A DNA stretch of 37,417 nt from Prevotella sp. (GCA_022773825.1 JALFOF010000004.1:1-37417); one strand, 5' to 3'; shown: positions 1 through 9,060, counted from the stretch's first letter. Notes: a model not told the origin generated them from the sequence alone. Made by a program: numbers and translations.

Positions 1-1501
1 ATCCGCCACCTACGGAGAAACCGCAGTAGAGGTGGCGTGGGTCATATTCGCGCATGAGGGGCACTTTCTCATTGCACCACTTGACCCAGTTGCCTGCCGG
101 CTCGTTGCCAAAGGCGAAGAAGGTGAATGAGGGGTGGTTACCGTATTCGTCAACGATGCGGCGGCTTTCGTCAAAGAGGTAGGTGTCAATATATTCCCCT
201 CTGCCGAGCTTCACGCCGTGGTTTGGCCATGAAGGTCCCTCGGGCTGTATAAACATTCCCACGAGGTCGGCAGCAAGGAATGCCGCCTCTGGTGGACAGT
301 AGGAATGGAAACGCACATGGTTGAGCCCCCACTTCTTGCACGTCTGAAAGAGGTTAAGCCATGAATCGAGGTCGGTGGGCGGATAGCCCGTGAGCGGGAA
401 GCAGCAGTTCTCCAACGTGCCGCGCAACTGTATCTGGCGGTCATTGACGTAGAACTTCTTGCCTCGTATCTCAATTTTACGCATACCGAAATACGTCTCG
501 GCGGTGCTGGTGCGCTTTTTCGTTTTTACCTCCACATTGAGGCGATACATCTGTGGGCAGAACTCGTCCCACAGGAGCATCTCGTCGCCCATGTCGAGCG
601 TCACTTCGAGTGGTGTGCTGCTACCTTCTGTCAAGGTTGCCTTTACGGGGGTGCTGACTATGATGTGTCGTTTGGCAGTGTTGAAGGACTCTGCACTGAC
701 GGTCACGGTGACATCCTCGCTGCCTTGAAGTCCTGTGAGCTCCAGCTTGGCAACAGCCTTACGGTTGTCAACATCGGGGAATACCCTCACCTTATTTATA
801 TATGAGCATGGTATCAGCTCCATCCTGCCCACGATACCGTTCCAGTCGCCTTGCGTCTGGTCTGTTACGGAATGGGAATCCTGCCCGACGTTTGCTGCCA
901 TTGGGTCGTTGTCCACACAGATGGCGATGGTGTTCTCGCCGTGGCGCAGCTCATTGCTGATATCAAAGACGTGGGGCACGGAGAGGGAGTTGCGGCTATT
1001 GGGCTTGGAAGATGGGTAGCCATCGGTGGATGTCACCTTGCGCCCGTTTACCCATACGGTGGTGGATATGTGGGGACGCTCAAGGAAAAGGCTGTAGGCT
1101 GTGCTGCCGTTAGCGGGCAGACGCAGTGTTTTCTTATACCACGCCTTGCCCACATAGTGCTTGTCGGGGGTGAGGAAGAATGGCAGTTTCATGTCCTTAC
1201 CAGCGCGGCGATATTGCTCCATGAAGGGGTTGTGAAAGTAGCTTGAATCGTATATGGCTCCAACCCACTTGGTCTGCACGCTGATGTCATAGCCTTTCAT
1301 GCGCTGCGGCATGGAACCGGGAAGCAGTATGCTGTCGTTGAACGCGCAGTCCGCATTATACCAGCCTTGGCTTTCGCCCTTGTCATCGGCATCCATACGG
1401 AACTGCCAGTAACCTTTGAGGTCAATAGTGCCTTGCGAGAAGGCTGCGAGTGCCGTCAGAAACATGAGGCACAAAGAGAATATACGATGTAGAGTAGTCA
1501 T
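1..1501 (-). CDS. GH2-family glycoside hydrolase, exported, 3' end outside window
   Basis: An open frame of 500 codons runs from ATG at 1499-1501 to the left edge without a stop. The N-terminus (MTTLHRIFSLCLMFLTALAAFSQ) is a signal peptide. A GH2 sugar-binding jelly roll follows (about residues 25-230, with KAWYKKTLRLP and TTVWVNGRKV), then an immunoglobulin-like domain ending in FGMRKIEI (about 240-350), then the start of the TIM barrel (RGTLENCCFPLTGYPP, LNHVRFHSYCPPEAAF). FGNEP carries Glu467, the expected acid/base Glu of GH2; the nucleophile Glu would lie beyond the edge. GH2 includes beta-galactosidases, beta-glucuronidases and rhamnosidases, and substrate cannot be assigned from this part. 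The nearby GH51 and GH43 genes suggest plant cell-wall side chains, but they are 11 kb away and not in the same operon. Confidence 0.88.
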   Translation of the reverse strand, partial: MTTLHRIFSLCLMFLTALAAFSQGTIDLKGYWQFRMDADDKGESQGWYNADCAFNDSILLPGSMPQRMKGYDISVQTKWVGAIYDSSYFHNPFMEQYRRAGKDMKLPFFLTPDKHYVGKAWYKKTLRLPANGSTAYSLFLERPHISTTVWVNGRKVTSTDGYPSSKPNSRNSLSVPHVFDISNELRHGENTIAICVDNDPMAANVGQDSHSVTDQTQGDWNGIVGRMELIPCSYINKVRVFPDVDNRKAVAKLELTGLQGSEDVTVTVSAESFNTAKRHIIVSTPVKATLTEGSSTPLEVTLDMGDEMLLWDEFCPQMYRLNVEVKTKKRTSTAETYFGMRKIEIRGKKFYVNDRQIQLRGTLENCCFPLTGYPPTDLDSWLNLFQTCKKWGLNHVRFHSYCPPEAAFLAADLVGMFIQPEGPSWPNHGVKLGRGEYIDTYLFDESRRIVDEYGNHPSFTFFAFGNEPAGNWVKWCNEKVPLMREYDPRHLYCGFSVGGG

Positions 1502-1504
1502 TGT

Positions 1505-1560
1505 TAGTCGTTTTGTTGTTTAGTGGTTTGGTGATTTTGTCGTTTGGTGATTTTGTGGTG
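1505..1560 (-). repeat. A/C-rich start-codon-proximal repeat (GTTTAG/CTAAAC family)
   Basis: On the plus strand this is a run of GTTTAGTGGTTTGGTGATTT-like words. On the coding (minus) strand it is A/C-rich (CACTAAACAAC type) and abuts the GH2 start codon. It belongs to the family also seen before the genes at 7720, 18441, 21033, 28827, 33442, 34929 and 36951. Here only one arm is present, with no clear facing arm. Confidence 0.6.
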
Positions 1561-1587
1561 TAAATGTAAAGCCAATTGTTGCCGATT

Positions 1588-1782
1588 GCCCCTGAAGGGG
1601 GCTTACATTATAGGATAGGGGCTTGCCCCTATTAGACAGAGTTTAATACCCGATGCCCCTGAAAGGGGCTTATATTTGTAACTGCCAATCGTATTATGAG
1701 CCCCTTACAGGGGCATTGTGATTGATGTGCATTGAGAGATAGGGGCAAGCCCCTATCCTATTATTTATATATGTCCCCTACA
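1588..1782. repeat. Nested inverted repeats with GCCCCTnnnAGGGGC cores
   Basis: A perfect 23-bp inverted repeat pairs 1610-1632 with 1739-1761. Between the arms lie two further GCCCCT...AGGGGC palindromes (about 1655-1669 and 1699-1714) that face each other. Related short palindromes sit outside the arms at about 1588-1601 and 1774-1786. The whole could fold into a long cruciform or a multi-branched RNA. No reading frame of note is present. The type is not recognised; a MITE-like or REP/BIME-like element is possible. Confidence 0.7.
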
Positions 1783-1800
1783 GGGACAGAACAGCCGAGC

Positions 1801-1850
1801 GGTTTCGTTGTATAGTTATTTAGTCGTTTGGTTGTTTAGTGGTTTAGTAG
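1801..1850 (-). repeat. Second GTTTAG/CTAAAC-type low-complexity repeat
   Basis: The plus strand carries GTTTCGTTG, TTTAGTCGTTTGGTTG and TTTAGTGGTTTAGTAG words, in the same orientation as the copy at 1505-1560. The two copies therefore flank the 1588-1782 inverted-repeat block as direct repeats rather than forming a hairpin. Confidence 0.5.
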
Positions 1851-1880
1851 AGCGCCCCTCCTTTACTATTGTTAACTAAT

Positions 1881-2024
1881 AGCAATGAGATTACCACGCA
1901 AAAGCATTGAGATTACAACGCAATAGCATTGAGATTACAACGCAAAAGCATTGAGATTACAACGCAATAGCATTGAGATTACAACGCAAAAGCATTGAGA
2001 TTACTGCGTAATAGCATTGAGATT
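1881..2024. repeat. 22-bp tandem repeat array, locus 1 (six full units plus a partial)
   Basis: Six units of exactly 22 bp begin at 1881, 1903, 1925, 1947, 1969 and 1991, with a 12-bp partial unit at 2013-2024. The core is AGCATTGAGATTACAACGC, with an A/T alternation at the last base of the unit and changes in the first (AGCAATGAG, ACCACG) and sixth (ACTGCGT) units. It matches in period and framework the arrays at 10915-11002 and 24369-24456. It lies in the gap between the POT stop and the GH2 start. There are no spacers, so it is not CRISPR. Confidence 0.9.
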
Positions 2025-2091
2025 GTATTTTTCTTGCAACAGCCTTTCTTTGCGGCATCTGGGGGCTTCCGCCTTTGCCGCATATTTCCGT

Positions 2092-3735
2092 TTACAATAC
2101 TCCTCTTGACATCTTGCGTATGGTGGGACACAATAGTAACAGAGCAACGGCGGCTACGCCTGCCATTACAGCGAAGATGAGGAAGAAGTCGGAGAGGGTT
2201 GTTACCTCAATGATGCCGAAGAGACTGCTCGCCGCCTTGCCTTCGGATGGCAATAGCGTAGCAAGTTGTCCGGCAAAGACATTGGAGGCAGCATTACTCA
2301 TGAACCATACGCCCATCAGCAGCGAAGCGAGGTGCGCGGGAGAGAGTTTGCTAACCATTGACAGCCCTATAGGGGAGAGACAGAGTTCGCCGATGGTATG
2401 GATGGAATACAGTGCCACAAGCCACCACATGGAAATCTTGCTTGACGCCTCAACGCCGTAGGTGGCGTATGCTATGACGACATATCCGATGGAAAGAAGC
2501 AGAAGACCCATGACGAGCTTTACGGGCGAGGATGGCTCAAGCCTGTGTTTGGCAAGCGTTTCCCACAGCGTTGCCATAATAGGCGCGAAGGCAACTACCA
2601 CGATGGGGTTGATGCTCTGAAACCATGTTGTAGGCACTTCCCACGTCCCTACGTTGCGGTCGCACTGGTATTCGGCGAAGAGTGTGAGGGAGGAGCCGGC
2701 TTGTTCGAATGCGCTCCAGAAGAAAATCACGAAAGCGGCAATAATGAATATAACGCCGATGCGCAGCTTATCTACCTTTGTGAGGCTACGGTCTGTCAGT
2801 ATGAAGATGGGTAACACTATGGAAGAACTGTATATGGCAGCGGAAATCCAGTCGTTAAAACTACTTGCCGAAGCAGCAAAGGCGACAGCGAGGACTACCA
2901 ATAACGCAAGACAAAGTATGATACGCATACTTGAATTGCGTTGTTCTTTCTTTGGAATTTGCAGGTCTGCCGTCTGCGGCACTGTGCCTTCCATAAGTTT
3001 CTCCTCTTCTATCTCGTTGAGTATCCTTAGCTTCGTCACAATGCTCTCTGAGGGTTTAAGACCTATCTGGAGACCTTCTGGCGTAACGAGGTATCTGTTT
3101 TTGAACAGCGTGAAGATGGCTACGGAGAGCAACATGCCACACCCTGCGCAGAAGAAGCCCCACCGGAAGGTTTCTGGGTGCGCCCAGTTGCCCGCGCCGA
3201 AATAACCGCATACCAATGGGGCGATAAGGGCACCGAGGTTTACTCCCATATAGAATATGGTGTAAGCGGCATCTCGGCGCGTATCATCAGCATCATACAA
3301 ATCGCCTACCATCGTGGAGATATTTGCCTTGAAGAAGCCGTTTCCAAAGATAAGGGCGGCAAGACCTGAGAACATAAGCCACAGGCTGAGTGTATTGTCA
3401 ATACTTTTGTCAATGCCACCGCCTTCGGTGAATATGCTCTGCGACACGGTGCTGGCAGAGGCAAACAGAAGGAACTGCCCCACAGCCATGACAAGTCCTC
3501 CGAAGATGATGCTGCGTCTGTTACCCCAATAGCGGTCGGCAACGTAGCCACCGATAAGCGGTGTAAGGTAAACCAAGCCGGTGTAAGAGCCGTATACCTG
3601 GCTTGCATCGCCGGGAGTATAGAAGGCTGCGACGAGGTAGAGCACAAAAAGTGCGCGCATACCGTAGTAAGAGAAGCGTTCCGCCATCTCTGTCAGGAAA
3701 AGTAAGTATAGTCCTTTAGGGTGTTCTGAAAGCAT
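2092..3735 (-). CDS. POT/PTR2-family proton-coupled oligopeptide transporter
   Basis: Inner-membrane symporter expected to import di- and tripeptides with protons. The family motif ExxERFxYYG is present near the N-terminus (EMAERFSYYGMRALFVLYL). It is followed by the second signature YLTPLIGGYVADRYWG, the substrate-pocket region GNGFFKANISTMVGDLY, and FFWSAFEQAGSS in the C-terminal half. About 12-14 membrane segments are visible, and the length (547 aa) is normal. I chose ATG at 3733-3735 (MLSEHPKGLYLLF) over an in-frame ATG 22 codons upstream. The upstream extension (MGKEVFRLPFF...) is encoded by the hairpin that looks like the yidC terminator, and family members begin close to the ERF motif. 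It lies 115 bases downstream of yidC on the same strand, so it probably has its own promoter or depends on readthrough; no clear -7 box is visible in the gap. Confidence 0.9.
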   Translation of the reverse strand: MLSEHPKGLYLLFLTEMAERFSYYGMRALFVLYLVAAFYTPGDASQVYGSYTGLVYLTPLIGGYVADRYWGNRRSIIFGGLVMAVGQFLLFASASTVSQSIFTEGGGIDKSIDNTLSLWLMFSGLAALIFGNGFFKANISTMVGDLYDADDTRRDAAYTIFYMGVNLGALIAPLVCGYFGAGNWAHPETFRWGFFCAGCGMLLSVAIFTLFKNRYLVTPEGLQIGLKPSESIVTKLRILNEIEEEKLMEGTVPQTADLQIPKKEQRNSSMRIILCLALLVVLAVAFAASASSFNDWISAAIYSSSIVLPIFILTDRSLTKVDKLRIGVIFIIAAFVIFFWSAFEQAGSSLTLFAEYQCDRNVGTWEVPTTWFQSINPIVVVAFAPIMATLWETLAKHRLEPSSPVKLVMGLLLLSIGYVVIAYATYGVEASSKISMWWLVALYSIHTIGELCLSPIGLSMVSKLSPAHLASLLMGVWFMSNAASNVFAGQLATLLPSEGKAASSLFGIIEVTTLSDFFLIFAVMAGVAAVALLLLCPTIRKMSRGVL

Positions 3736-3766
3736 CGTGTATGGTATTTGGGAGTATAGACTATGT

Positions 3767-3839
3767 AAAAAGAAAGGGAGCCGAAAGACTTCCTTGCCCA
3801 TCTTTGCAGGGCAGGCACAGGTCTTTTCGCTCCCTTTGC
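3767..3839 (-). terminator. Probable intrinsic terminator of pyrG-yidC
   Basis: On the minus strand AAGGGAGCGAAAAGAC pairs imperfectly with GTCTTTCGGCTCCCTTT, followed by CTTTTT. It begins 11 bases past the yidC stop. The T-rich tail lies on the POT side, so it should end yidC transcripts. Confidence 0.7.
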
Positions 3840-3849
3840 TTGCTATGTA

Positions 3850-5763
3850 TTAATGTCTGTTGCGCAGTTTTTCATTCTTTCGCTGCAGTTCCTCGCGCTG
3901 ACGCTGGAGTTCCTGCTGCTGTTGCTGCATGGCCTGCAGGCGTGCGGCAAGCCCTGACAGCTTCTTCTTTGGGTTCTTCTTGTTCTCTTCACGCTTTGCC
4001 TCAAGAATAGCGAGAAGCTTCTCATCGTCGGTAGTCTTGCGAAGCAACCACATTATTGCGGCAGAGAAGAAGAGTGAGACGAAATAATAGAAGTTAAGTC
4101 CAGAGGAATAGTCGTTGAACATGAAGAAGAACATCAGCGGCATGAGCATCATCATCCACTGCATCATCTTCATCTGTTCTGCCTGTTGCCCTACCATCTG
4201 GTCGCGTTGCTGGCGCATTGACAGCCAAGAATAAAGCAGGTTAGCAGCGCAGAAGAGCACACAGGTCAACGATATATGGTCGCCAATGAGCCAAAGGTCT
4301 GTCCCCCACTCTATGATTGGGTCGTAAGTGGAGAGGTCATCCATCCAGAGGAAGGACTGACCGCGCAACTGTATAGCGTTAGGCACAAAGTTGAACATCG
4401 CTATCCAGATAGGCATCTGTATCAGCATGGGCAGGCATCCCGACAGTGGCGATACGCCATATTCGGAATACATCTGCATCATTGCCTGCTGTTTCTGCAT
4501 GGCATCCTCGGGCTTGTCGAACTGTTTGGTGGCTGCCTCCAGCTTTGGACGCAGCACTCGCATCTTCGCGCTCGACATATAGCTTTTCTTTACCATCGGG
4601 TAAGTGATGGCCTTCAGTATCAGCGTAATGATAATGAGGATGATACCCATCGGTATCGACATACTGCGGAGGAAGTCGAAGATGTAAAGCGTGAACCAAC
4701 GGTTGATGTATCGGAACAGTGGCCAGCCGAGATATACAAGTCTTTCAAGCTCAAGGTCTTTGCCGAAGGAAGAGCTTTCCTCCACATTCTGGAGCAATCG
4801 GAAGTCGTTTGGACCGTAATAGAACTCTAATTCCGTTGGTGTTACGCCCTTGGGGTCAAAGAATGTCTTTAGCTTTGCCTCGTAGAACTTGAGGTATCCG
4901 CTGCCTTTCTCCATGGGCTTGCTCGTCAGCAGAGCATTGGTGGAATAGCAATCTTTTGCTATCATCACGGCAGAGAAGAACTGATTTTTGAACGCCACCC
5001 AGTCTGTTGTCTCCTCAATGGGTTCGTCTATCTCCGCGCTCGTCTCGCTTAAGTAGTCCGTACCACCCTCGGTGAGGTGGTATGTCAGTGAGGCATAGCG
5101 GTTTTCAAATGTAAATCCCTTTTCTAACTGGCGGCAGTTCTCTTGCCAGTTGATGTCCATGGTGGAGGTATTTGGCGCGAAGTTACCTGCCATGCCGTTT
5201 GCCTTTATGGAGCAATGCAGCAGGTAGTCCTTGCCAAGGGTGTAGGTCACGGTTATGTTCTTGCCAGCCTTGTCGCCAGCAATGAACGTCACTGTGTTGC
5301 CATTAGCGGTGAAATCATTGAAATACAGGTCGCTGGTAGAGATGTTGGCGTCCTTTGTTGATAAGATAAAGTTTAGCTTCTGCGTGTTCTTGTCAAACAG
5401 TGTAAGGTCTTCGCCGCCGTTGTTGTCTTTGAAATCCTTTATCACTGCCTTTTCAACCACTGCACCCTTAGTTGAGAATGTCAACTCAAGTTTGTCGTTC
5501 CGCAGTACCACGTGCTGTGGCGTGCCTTTGGTGGCATTGTACAGAAGGGCTGTGGTGTCGCTCATAGCGGCCTCCATTGCCTTCGCCTGGCGTTGTATCT
5601 CCGCTATGCGGCGCTGATCTTCCGCCTTTTGCTTTGTTACGGTTTCAATAGAATCCTTGATGCGCTGAGCCTCCAGCTCCTCTGCCGAAGGCTGACCGAA
5701 CCAACTAAATCCGAATAGCACTGCTGCGATGAGTGCAAAGCCGATGATTGTGTTTTTATCCAC
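3850..5763 (-). CDS. yidC: Membrane protein insertase YidC
   Basis: Inserts and folds inner-membrane proteins with or without SecYEG. Residues 1-22 form the first membrane segment (NTIIGFALIAAVLFGFSWFG). A coiled Gln/Glu-rich linker and the large periplasmic beta-domain (about 60-340) follow. The conserved Oxa1-type core begins at SIPMGIILIIITLILKAITYPMVKKSY and includes SGCLPMLIQMPIWIAMFNFV and the hydrophobic stretch MMLMPLMFFFMFNDYSSGL. The C-terminus is a basic, Gln-rich tail (about 600-637) that likely contacts the ribosome, as in other Bacteroidetes YidC proteins. The length of 637 aa fits Gram-negative YidC. It starts 19 bases after the pyrG stop, so the two are almost certainly cotranscribed. 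Confidence 0.97.
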   Translation of the reverse strand: MDKNTIIGFALIAAVLFGFSWFGQPSAEELEAQRIKDSIETVTKQKAEDQRRIAEIQRQAKAMEAAMSDTTALLYNATKGTPQHVVLRNDKLELTFSTKGAVVEKAVIKDFKDNNGGEDLTLFDKNTQKLNFILSTKDANISTSDLYFNDFTANGNTVTFIAGDKAGKNITVTYTLGKDYLLHCSIKANGMAGNFAPNTSTMDINWQENCRQLEKGFTFENRYASLTYHLTEGGTDYLSETSAEIDEPIEETTDWVAFKNQFFSAVMIAKDCYSTNALLTSKPMEKGSGYLKFYEAKLKTFFDPKGVTPTELEFYYGPNDFRLLQNVEESSSFGKDLELERLVYLGWPLFRYINRWFTLYIFDFLRSMSIPMGIILIIITLILKAITYPMVKKSYMSSAKMRVLRPKLEAATKQFDKPEDAMQKQQAMMQMYSEYGVSPLSGCLPMLIQMPIWIAMFNFVPNAIQLRGQSFLWMDDLSTYDPIIEWGTDLWLIGDHISLTCVLFCAANLLYSWLSMRQQRDQMVGQQAEQMKMMQWMMMLMPLMFFFMFNDYSSGLNFYYFVSLFFSAAIMWLLRKTTDDEKLLAILEAKREENKKNPKKKLSGLAARLQAMQQQQQELQRQREELQRKNEKLRNRH

Positions 5764-5782
5764 GATTGATATTTATTTTTGT

Positions 5783-7390
5783 TTATTCTGTTTGATATTC
5801 TACTGCGGTTTTTATGAAATCGAGGAACAGGGGGTGCGGTTTCAGCACAGTGCTTTGATACTCTGGGTGGAATTGTGTGCCTATATACCATCTATGATTG
5901 GGTATCTCCACTATCTCAACGAGGTTGCTGTCGGGGTTCATTCCCACACACTCCATGCCATTATCCTCATATTCTTTTATGAAGGCATTATTGAACTCAT
6001 AGCGGTGACGGTGACGTTCTTTTATCTGTTCCTGCCCATATATGGCGGCAGTGCGCGACCCTTGCTTCAGCATACAGTCATAAGCTCCCAGTCGCATGGT
6101 GCCACCCATGTTTGAAACGTTCTTCTGGTCCTCCATGATGTCTATCACGTTGTGTGGCGTTTTCTCGTCCATCTCCCGTGAATTGGCATCGCTGTACCCC
6201 AGCACATCACGTGCAAACTCTATTACCATCATCTGCATTCCGAGGCAAATGCCAAAGGTTGGTATATTGTTTTCCCTCGTATAGCGTGCCGCGAGTATCT
6301 TACCCTCAATGCCTCTGTGACCAAATCCGGGGCATATCAGTATGCCATCCTGCCCTGCCAGCATCTCCGCCACGTTGTCGGGGGTAATATTCTCGGAGTT
6401 AATATATTTGATTACCGTCTTACGGTCGTTGTAAACGCCAGCGTGAAGCAACGACTCTCTGATGGATTTATAGGCATCTTGAAGGTCATATTTGCCCACA
6501 AGACCTATATGAACCTCTTCTTTCGCGTTGCGACGACGCTCAAGATAGCTCTTCCAAGGTCCCAAAGCAGGTGTCTCTCCCACTGGTATGTCCAGCTTAC
6601 GGAGTATCGCCGCGTCCAGTCCCTGTTGCTGCATACTCACTGGAACCTCATATATTGAGGGCATATCCTCGCTCTGCACCACGCATTCCAAATCCACATT
6701 GCAGAACGATGCCACCTTCATGCGCATACTGTCTGTAAGGTGTTTCTCCGTTCTGAGTACGAGAATATCGGGCTGTATGCCTACCGATTGCAGCTCTTTC
6801 ACGGAGTGTTGCGTTGGCTTTGTCTTCAATTCTCCCGCCGCTTTGAGGTATGGCACGTATGTAAGGTGCACGTTTATGGCGTTTTTACCCATCTCCCACC
6901 TCAGCTGTCTTATAGCCTCAAGGAAGGGAGCACTCTCTATATCGCCTATCGTACCGCCTATTTCTGTTATCACGAAGTCATAATGACATTTCTGACCGAG
7001 GTACTGTATGCTCCTTTTTATTTCGTCAGTGATGTGTGGCACCACCTGTATTGTCTTGCCAAGGTAGTCACCCCTGCGCTCTTTGTCTATGACACTCTTG
7101 TATATTCGCCCCGTTGTCATGGAGTTGGCCTTGGTTGTCTGTATGCCTGTGAAGCGCTCATAGTGCCCAAGGTCGAGGTCTGTCTCCATGCCATCGACCG
7201 TCACGTAGCACTCACCATGCTCGTAAGGGTTCAGCGTTCCAGGGTCGATGTTTATGTAAGGGTCAAACTTCTGTATCGTGATGTTGTAGCCCCTTGCCTG
7301 GAGCAACTTACCGATAGAAGCGGAAATGATACCCTTTCCCAATGAGGAAACTACTCCTCCCGTGACGAAAATGTACTTTGTCTGTGCCAT
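5783..7390 (-). CDS. pyrG: CTP synthase
   Basis: Converts UTP to CTP using ATP and glutamine; a cytosolic pyrimidine-nucleotide enzyme. The N-terminal synthetase domain has KYIFVTGGVVSSLGKGI with the P-loop, FDPYINIDPGTLNPYEHGE, and EIGGTIGDIES. The C-terminal class I glutaminase domain (about 290-535) has the nucleophile Cys382 in FGICLGMQ and the His-Glu pair in QFHPEYQS. The length (535 aa) is normal. It is the first gene of a pyrG-yidC unit reading leftward. A TAATTTTG box on the minus strand (7453-7460) lies about 65 bases upstream. Confidence 0.98.
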   Translation of the reverse strand: MAQTKYIFVTGGVVSSLGKGIISASIGKLLQARGYNITIQKFDPYINIDPGTLNPYEHGECYVTVDGMETDLDLGHYERFTGIQTTKANSMTTGRIYKSVIDKERRGDYLGKTIQVVPHITDEIKRSIQYLGQKCHYDFVITEIGGTIGDIESAPFLEAIRQLRWEMGKNAINVHLTYVPYLKAAGELKTKPTQHSVKELQSVGIQPDILVLRTEKHLTDSMRMKVASFCNVDLECVVQSEDMPSIYEVPVSMQQQGLDAAILRKLDIPVGETPALGPWKSYLERRRNAKEEVHIGLVGKYDLQDAYKSIRESLLHAGVYNDRKTVIKYINSENITPDNVAEMLAGQDGILICPGFGHRGIEGKILAARYTRENNIPTFGICLGMQMMVIEFARDVLGYSDANSREMDEKTPHNVIDIMEDQKNVSNMGGTMRLGAYDCMLKQGSRTAAIYGQEQIKERHRHRYEFNNAFIKEYEDNGMECVGMNPDSNLVEIVEIPNHRWYIGTQFHPEYQSTVLKPHPLFLDFIKTAVEYQTE

Positions 7391-7452
7391 GATTGTGTTG
7401 TGTATTGTGTCGTGTGTCAGTTGTTTAGCAGTCGTTACTGCCTTTTAAGCTG

Positions 7453-7460
7453 CAAAATTA
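7453..7460 (-). promoter_or_regulatory. -7 promoter box for pyrG-yidC
   Basis: TAATTTTG on the minus strand matches the Bacteroidetes sigma-70-type -7 consensus TAnnTTTG. A TTTG lies upstream, but only 12 bases away instead of about 19, so the -33 element is uncertain. Confidence 0.5.
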
Positions 7461-7564
7461 CACTTTTTTCTTCAAATAAGAGCATAAAGCGCGCGTTTTC
7501 TTGAAAATAATTGTCATAAATTATTTTTTTCATTGCCAATCATTAGCATAAAAGAAAAAATGTG

Positions 7565-7572
7565 TATCTTTG
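7565..7572 (+). promoter_or_regulatory. -7 promoter box for the DUF3078-helicase unit
   Basis: TATCTTTG fits the TAnnTTTG consensus. It lies 155 bases before the start codon at 7720 and directly upstream of the palindromic repeat at 7583-7712, which would therefore form the mRNA leader. No good -33 TTTG is seen at the usual distance. Confidence 0.5.
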
Positions 7573-7582
7573 CAGGACGGAA

Positions 7583-7712
7583 TTTAGTTGTTTAGTGGTT
7601 TGGTGGTTTAGCGGTTTAGTTAGGTGTAAGGAAGAAACACATTCAACTAAACAACTAAACCACCAAACTCCCAAACAACTAAACGCCCCAACCATCAAAC
7701 CACTAAACAACT
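7583..7712 (+). repeat. GTTTAG/CTAAAC palindromic leader element
   Basis: A G/T-rich arm (7583-7622; TTTAGTTGTTTAGTGGTTTG type) faces an A/C-rich arm (7645-7712; AACTAAACAACTAAACC type). They are separated by a loop of about 24 bases (7624-7647) that recurs at 18350-18373 with two mismatches. The arms can pair imperfectly over about 25 bases. The A/C-rich arm ends 7 bases before the ATG at 7720. The remainder of the 329-base pyrG-DUF3078 gap holds the two promoters and A/T-rich sequence. Confidence 0.75.
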
Positions 7713-7719
7713 TAAATAC

Positions 7720-9054
7720 ATGCACACATACGCACGCTGTTTTATTCTGACATCACTATTTACAATATTCGCTACCTCGCTCATGGCAGCCCCCACCAAG
7801 CGCGCCACCCGCCATCTTGCAGAAACCTCGGAGGCTGAACGCGTGGCAGCACTGTACAGGGATTCCCTTGCGTTGTATAAGCAAAAGGTTGATTCCCTCA
7901 TCGCTGTCAACGATTCATTAGGGACGAGTGACGGTGCCAAGCCTGACGGCAGATACTTCCGCCTCTTCTCTCCGCTAAACTTCTACCATAGCGTTTCGCG
8001 CGGCAAGCTGGGGCTTGACGTGCACGACGAGGACACGCTGGTGGGCAATGCCCTGCTGAACGTGTACCTCAAGAAGCCCGGTCTCGTGAGATACAGTGAC
8101 AACGAGTTGTTACAGAACGTGGAAGAAGGCAAGACATCTGACGGCACGAAGGCGAAGCCAAGATACGTAAATATGAAGAGTCAGGTAGTGCGGATAGAGC
8201 CAGGCAAGGAAGAACTGGACGAGTTCAAGAAGAAACCGATAGACATGTTCGTAGCCAAGCCCAACTTCTGGAAATTCTCTGGCGACTACTATCTGCAGTT
8301 CTTGCAAAACTACATCTCTCCTAACTGGTATAAAGGCGGCTCCAACAACTACTCAATGCTTGGCACCGTCACCCTGCAATACAACTACAACAACAAGCAG
8401 AAAGTGAAGTGGAGCAACAAATTGGAGATGAAACTTGGTTTCCAAAGCTCTGAGTCTGACACGGTAAACAAATTCAAGGCCATGGAAGACCTTATACGTT
8501 ATACCTCCAACATCGGTCTCCAAGCCCATAAGAACTGGTACTACACCGCGCAGGTCATAGCCAACACGCAGTTCGCCCAAGGCAGGAAAGACAACAAGCG
8601 GAAGGTGTTTTCCGACTTCATGTCGCCTTTCAACCTCAACGTCTCCCTTGGTATGGACTACACGGTGAAGACCAAAAACGACCGTTTGAAGGGCAACATC
8701 CACATCGCCCCCATAGCCTACAACCTGAAATATGTTGACAGGCTCGACCTTGCCAAGAGCTTCGGCCTCGAAAAAGACCACCACACCCTGCACGACTACG
8801 GTTCGCAGTTCGTAGCAGAGCTTGACTGGAAGCCTTTCGATATGTTCAAGTGGCATACCCGCCTCTATGGCTACACCACGTACCACAAGTACGAGATGGA
8901 GTGGGAAAACACGCTCACCTTCACTTTCAACAAGTATATCTCCGCCAACCTCTTCCTATATCCGCGCTTCGACGACAGTGCCAAGCGTGTGGAAGACTAC
9001 AGCTATTGGCAGTTCAAGGAATACCTCAGTTTCGGATTCAGCTACTCAATGTAG
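7720..9054 (+). CDS. DUF3078 outer-membrane beta-barrel protein
   Basis: 444 aa with an N-terminal signal peptide (ending near SLMAA). A charged region of about 130 residues follows, then a beta-barrel rich in aromatic alternating strands from about residue 185 to the terminal SFGFSYSM, which ends in a strand typical of outer-membrane proteins. The stretch NYISPNWYKGGSNNYS is characteristic of DUF3078 proteins of Bacteroidetes, as I recall that family. Its function is unknown. It sits 6 bases upstream of the helicase gene and is probably cotranscribed with it, although no functional link is obvious. Confidence 0.82.
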   Translation: MHTYARCFILTSLFTIFATSLMAAPTKRATRHLAETSEAERVAALYRDSLALYKQKVDSLIAVNDSLGTSDGAKPDGRYFRLFSPLNFYHSVSRGKLGLDVHDEDTLVGNALLNVYLKKPGLVRYSDNELLQNVEEGKTSDGTKAKPRYVNMKSQVVRIEPGKEELDEFKKKPIDMFVAKPNFWKFSGDYYLQFLQNYISPNWYKGGSNNYSMLGTVTLQYNYNNKQKVKWSNKLEMKLGFQSSESDTVNKFKAMEDLIRYTSNIGLQAHKNWYYTAQVIANTQFAQGRKDNKRKVFSDFMSPFNLNVSLGMDYTVKTKNDRLKGNIHIAPIAYNLKYVDRLDLAKSFGLEKDHHTLHDYGSQFVAELDWKPFDMFKWHTRLYGYTTYHKYEMEWENTLTFTFNKYISANLFLYPRFDDSAKRVEDYSYWQFKEYLSFGFSYSM

Positions 9055-9060
9055 GACAAC

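Noticed and set aside
1881..2024. Possible CRISPR array
   Set aside because: The 22-bp units follow each other with no spacers, and no cas gene is in the window.
1995..2461. Small plus-strand proteins in the GH2-POT gap
   Set aside because: They begin inside the 22-bp array or run antisense into the POT gene; no promoter or conserved pattern.
3736..3801. Longer POT N-terminus starting at 3801
   Set aside because: The extra 22 codons overlap the yidC terminator hairpin and are not family-like; the ATG at 3735 fits the known start.
8353..8886. Minus-strand frame opposite the DUF3078 gene
   Set aside because: Antisense shadow of the barrel strands; no start context or promoter.
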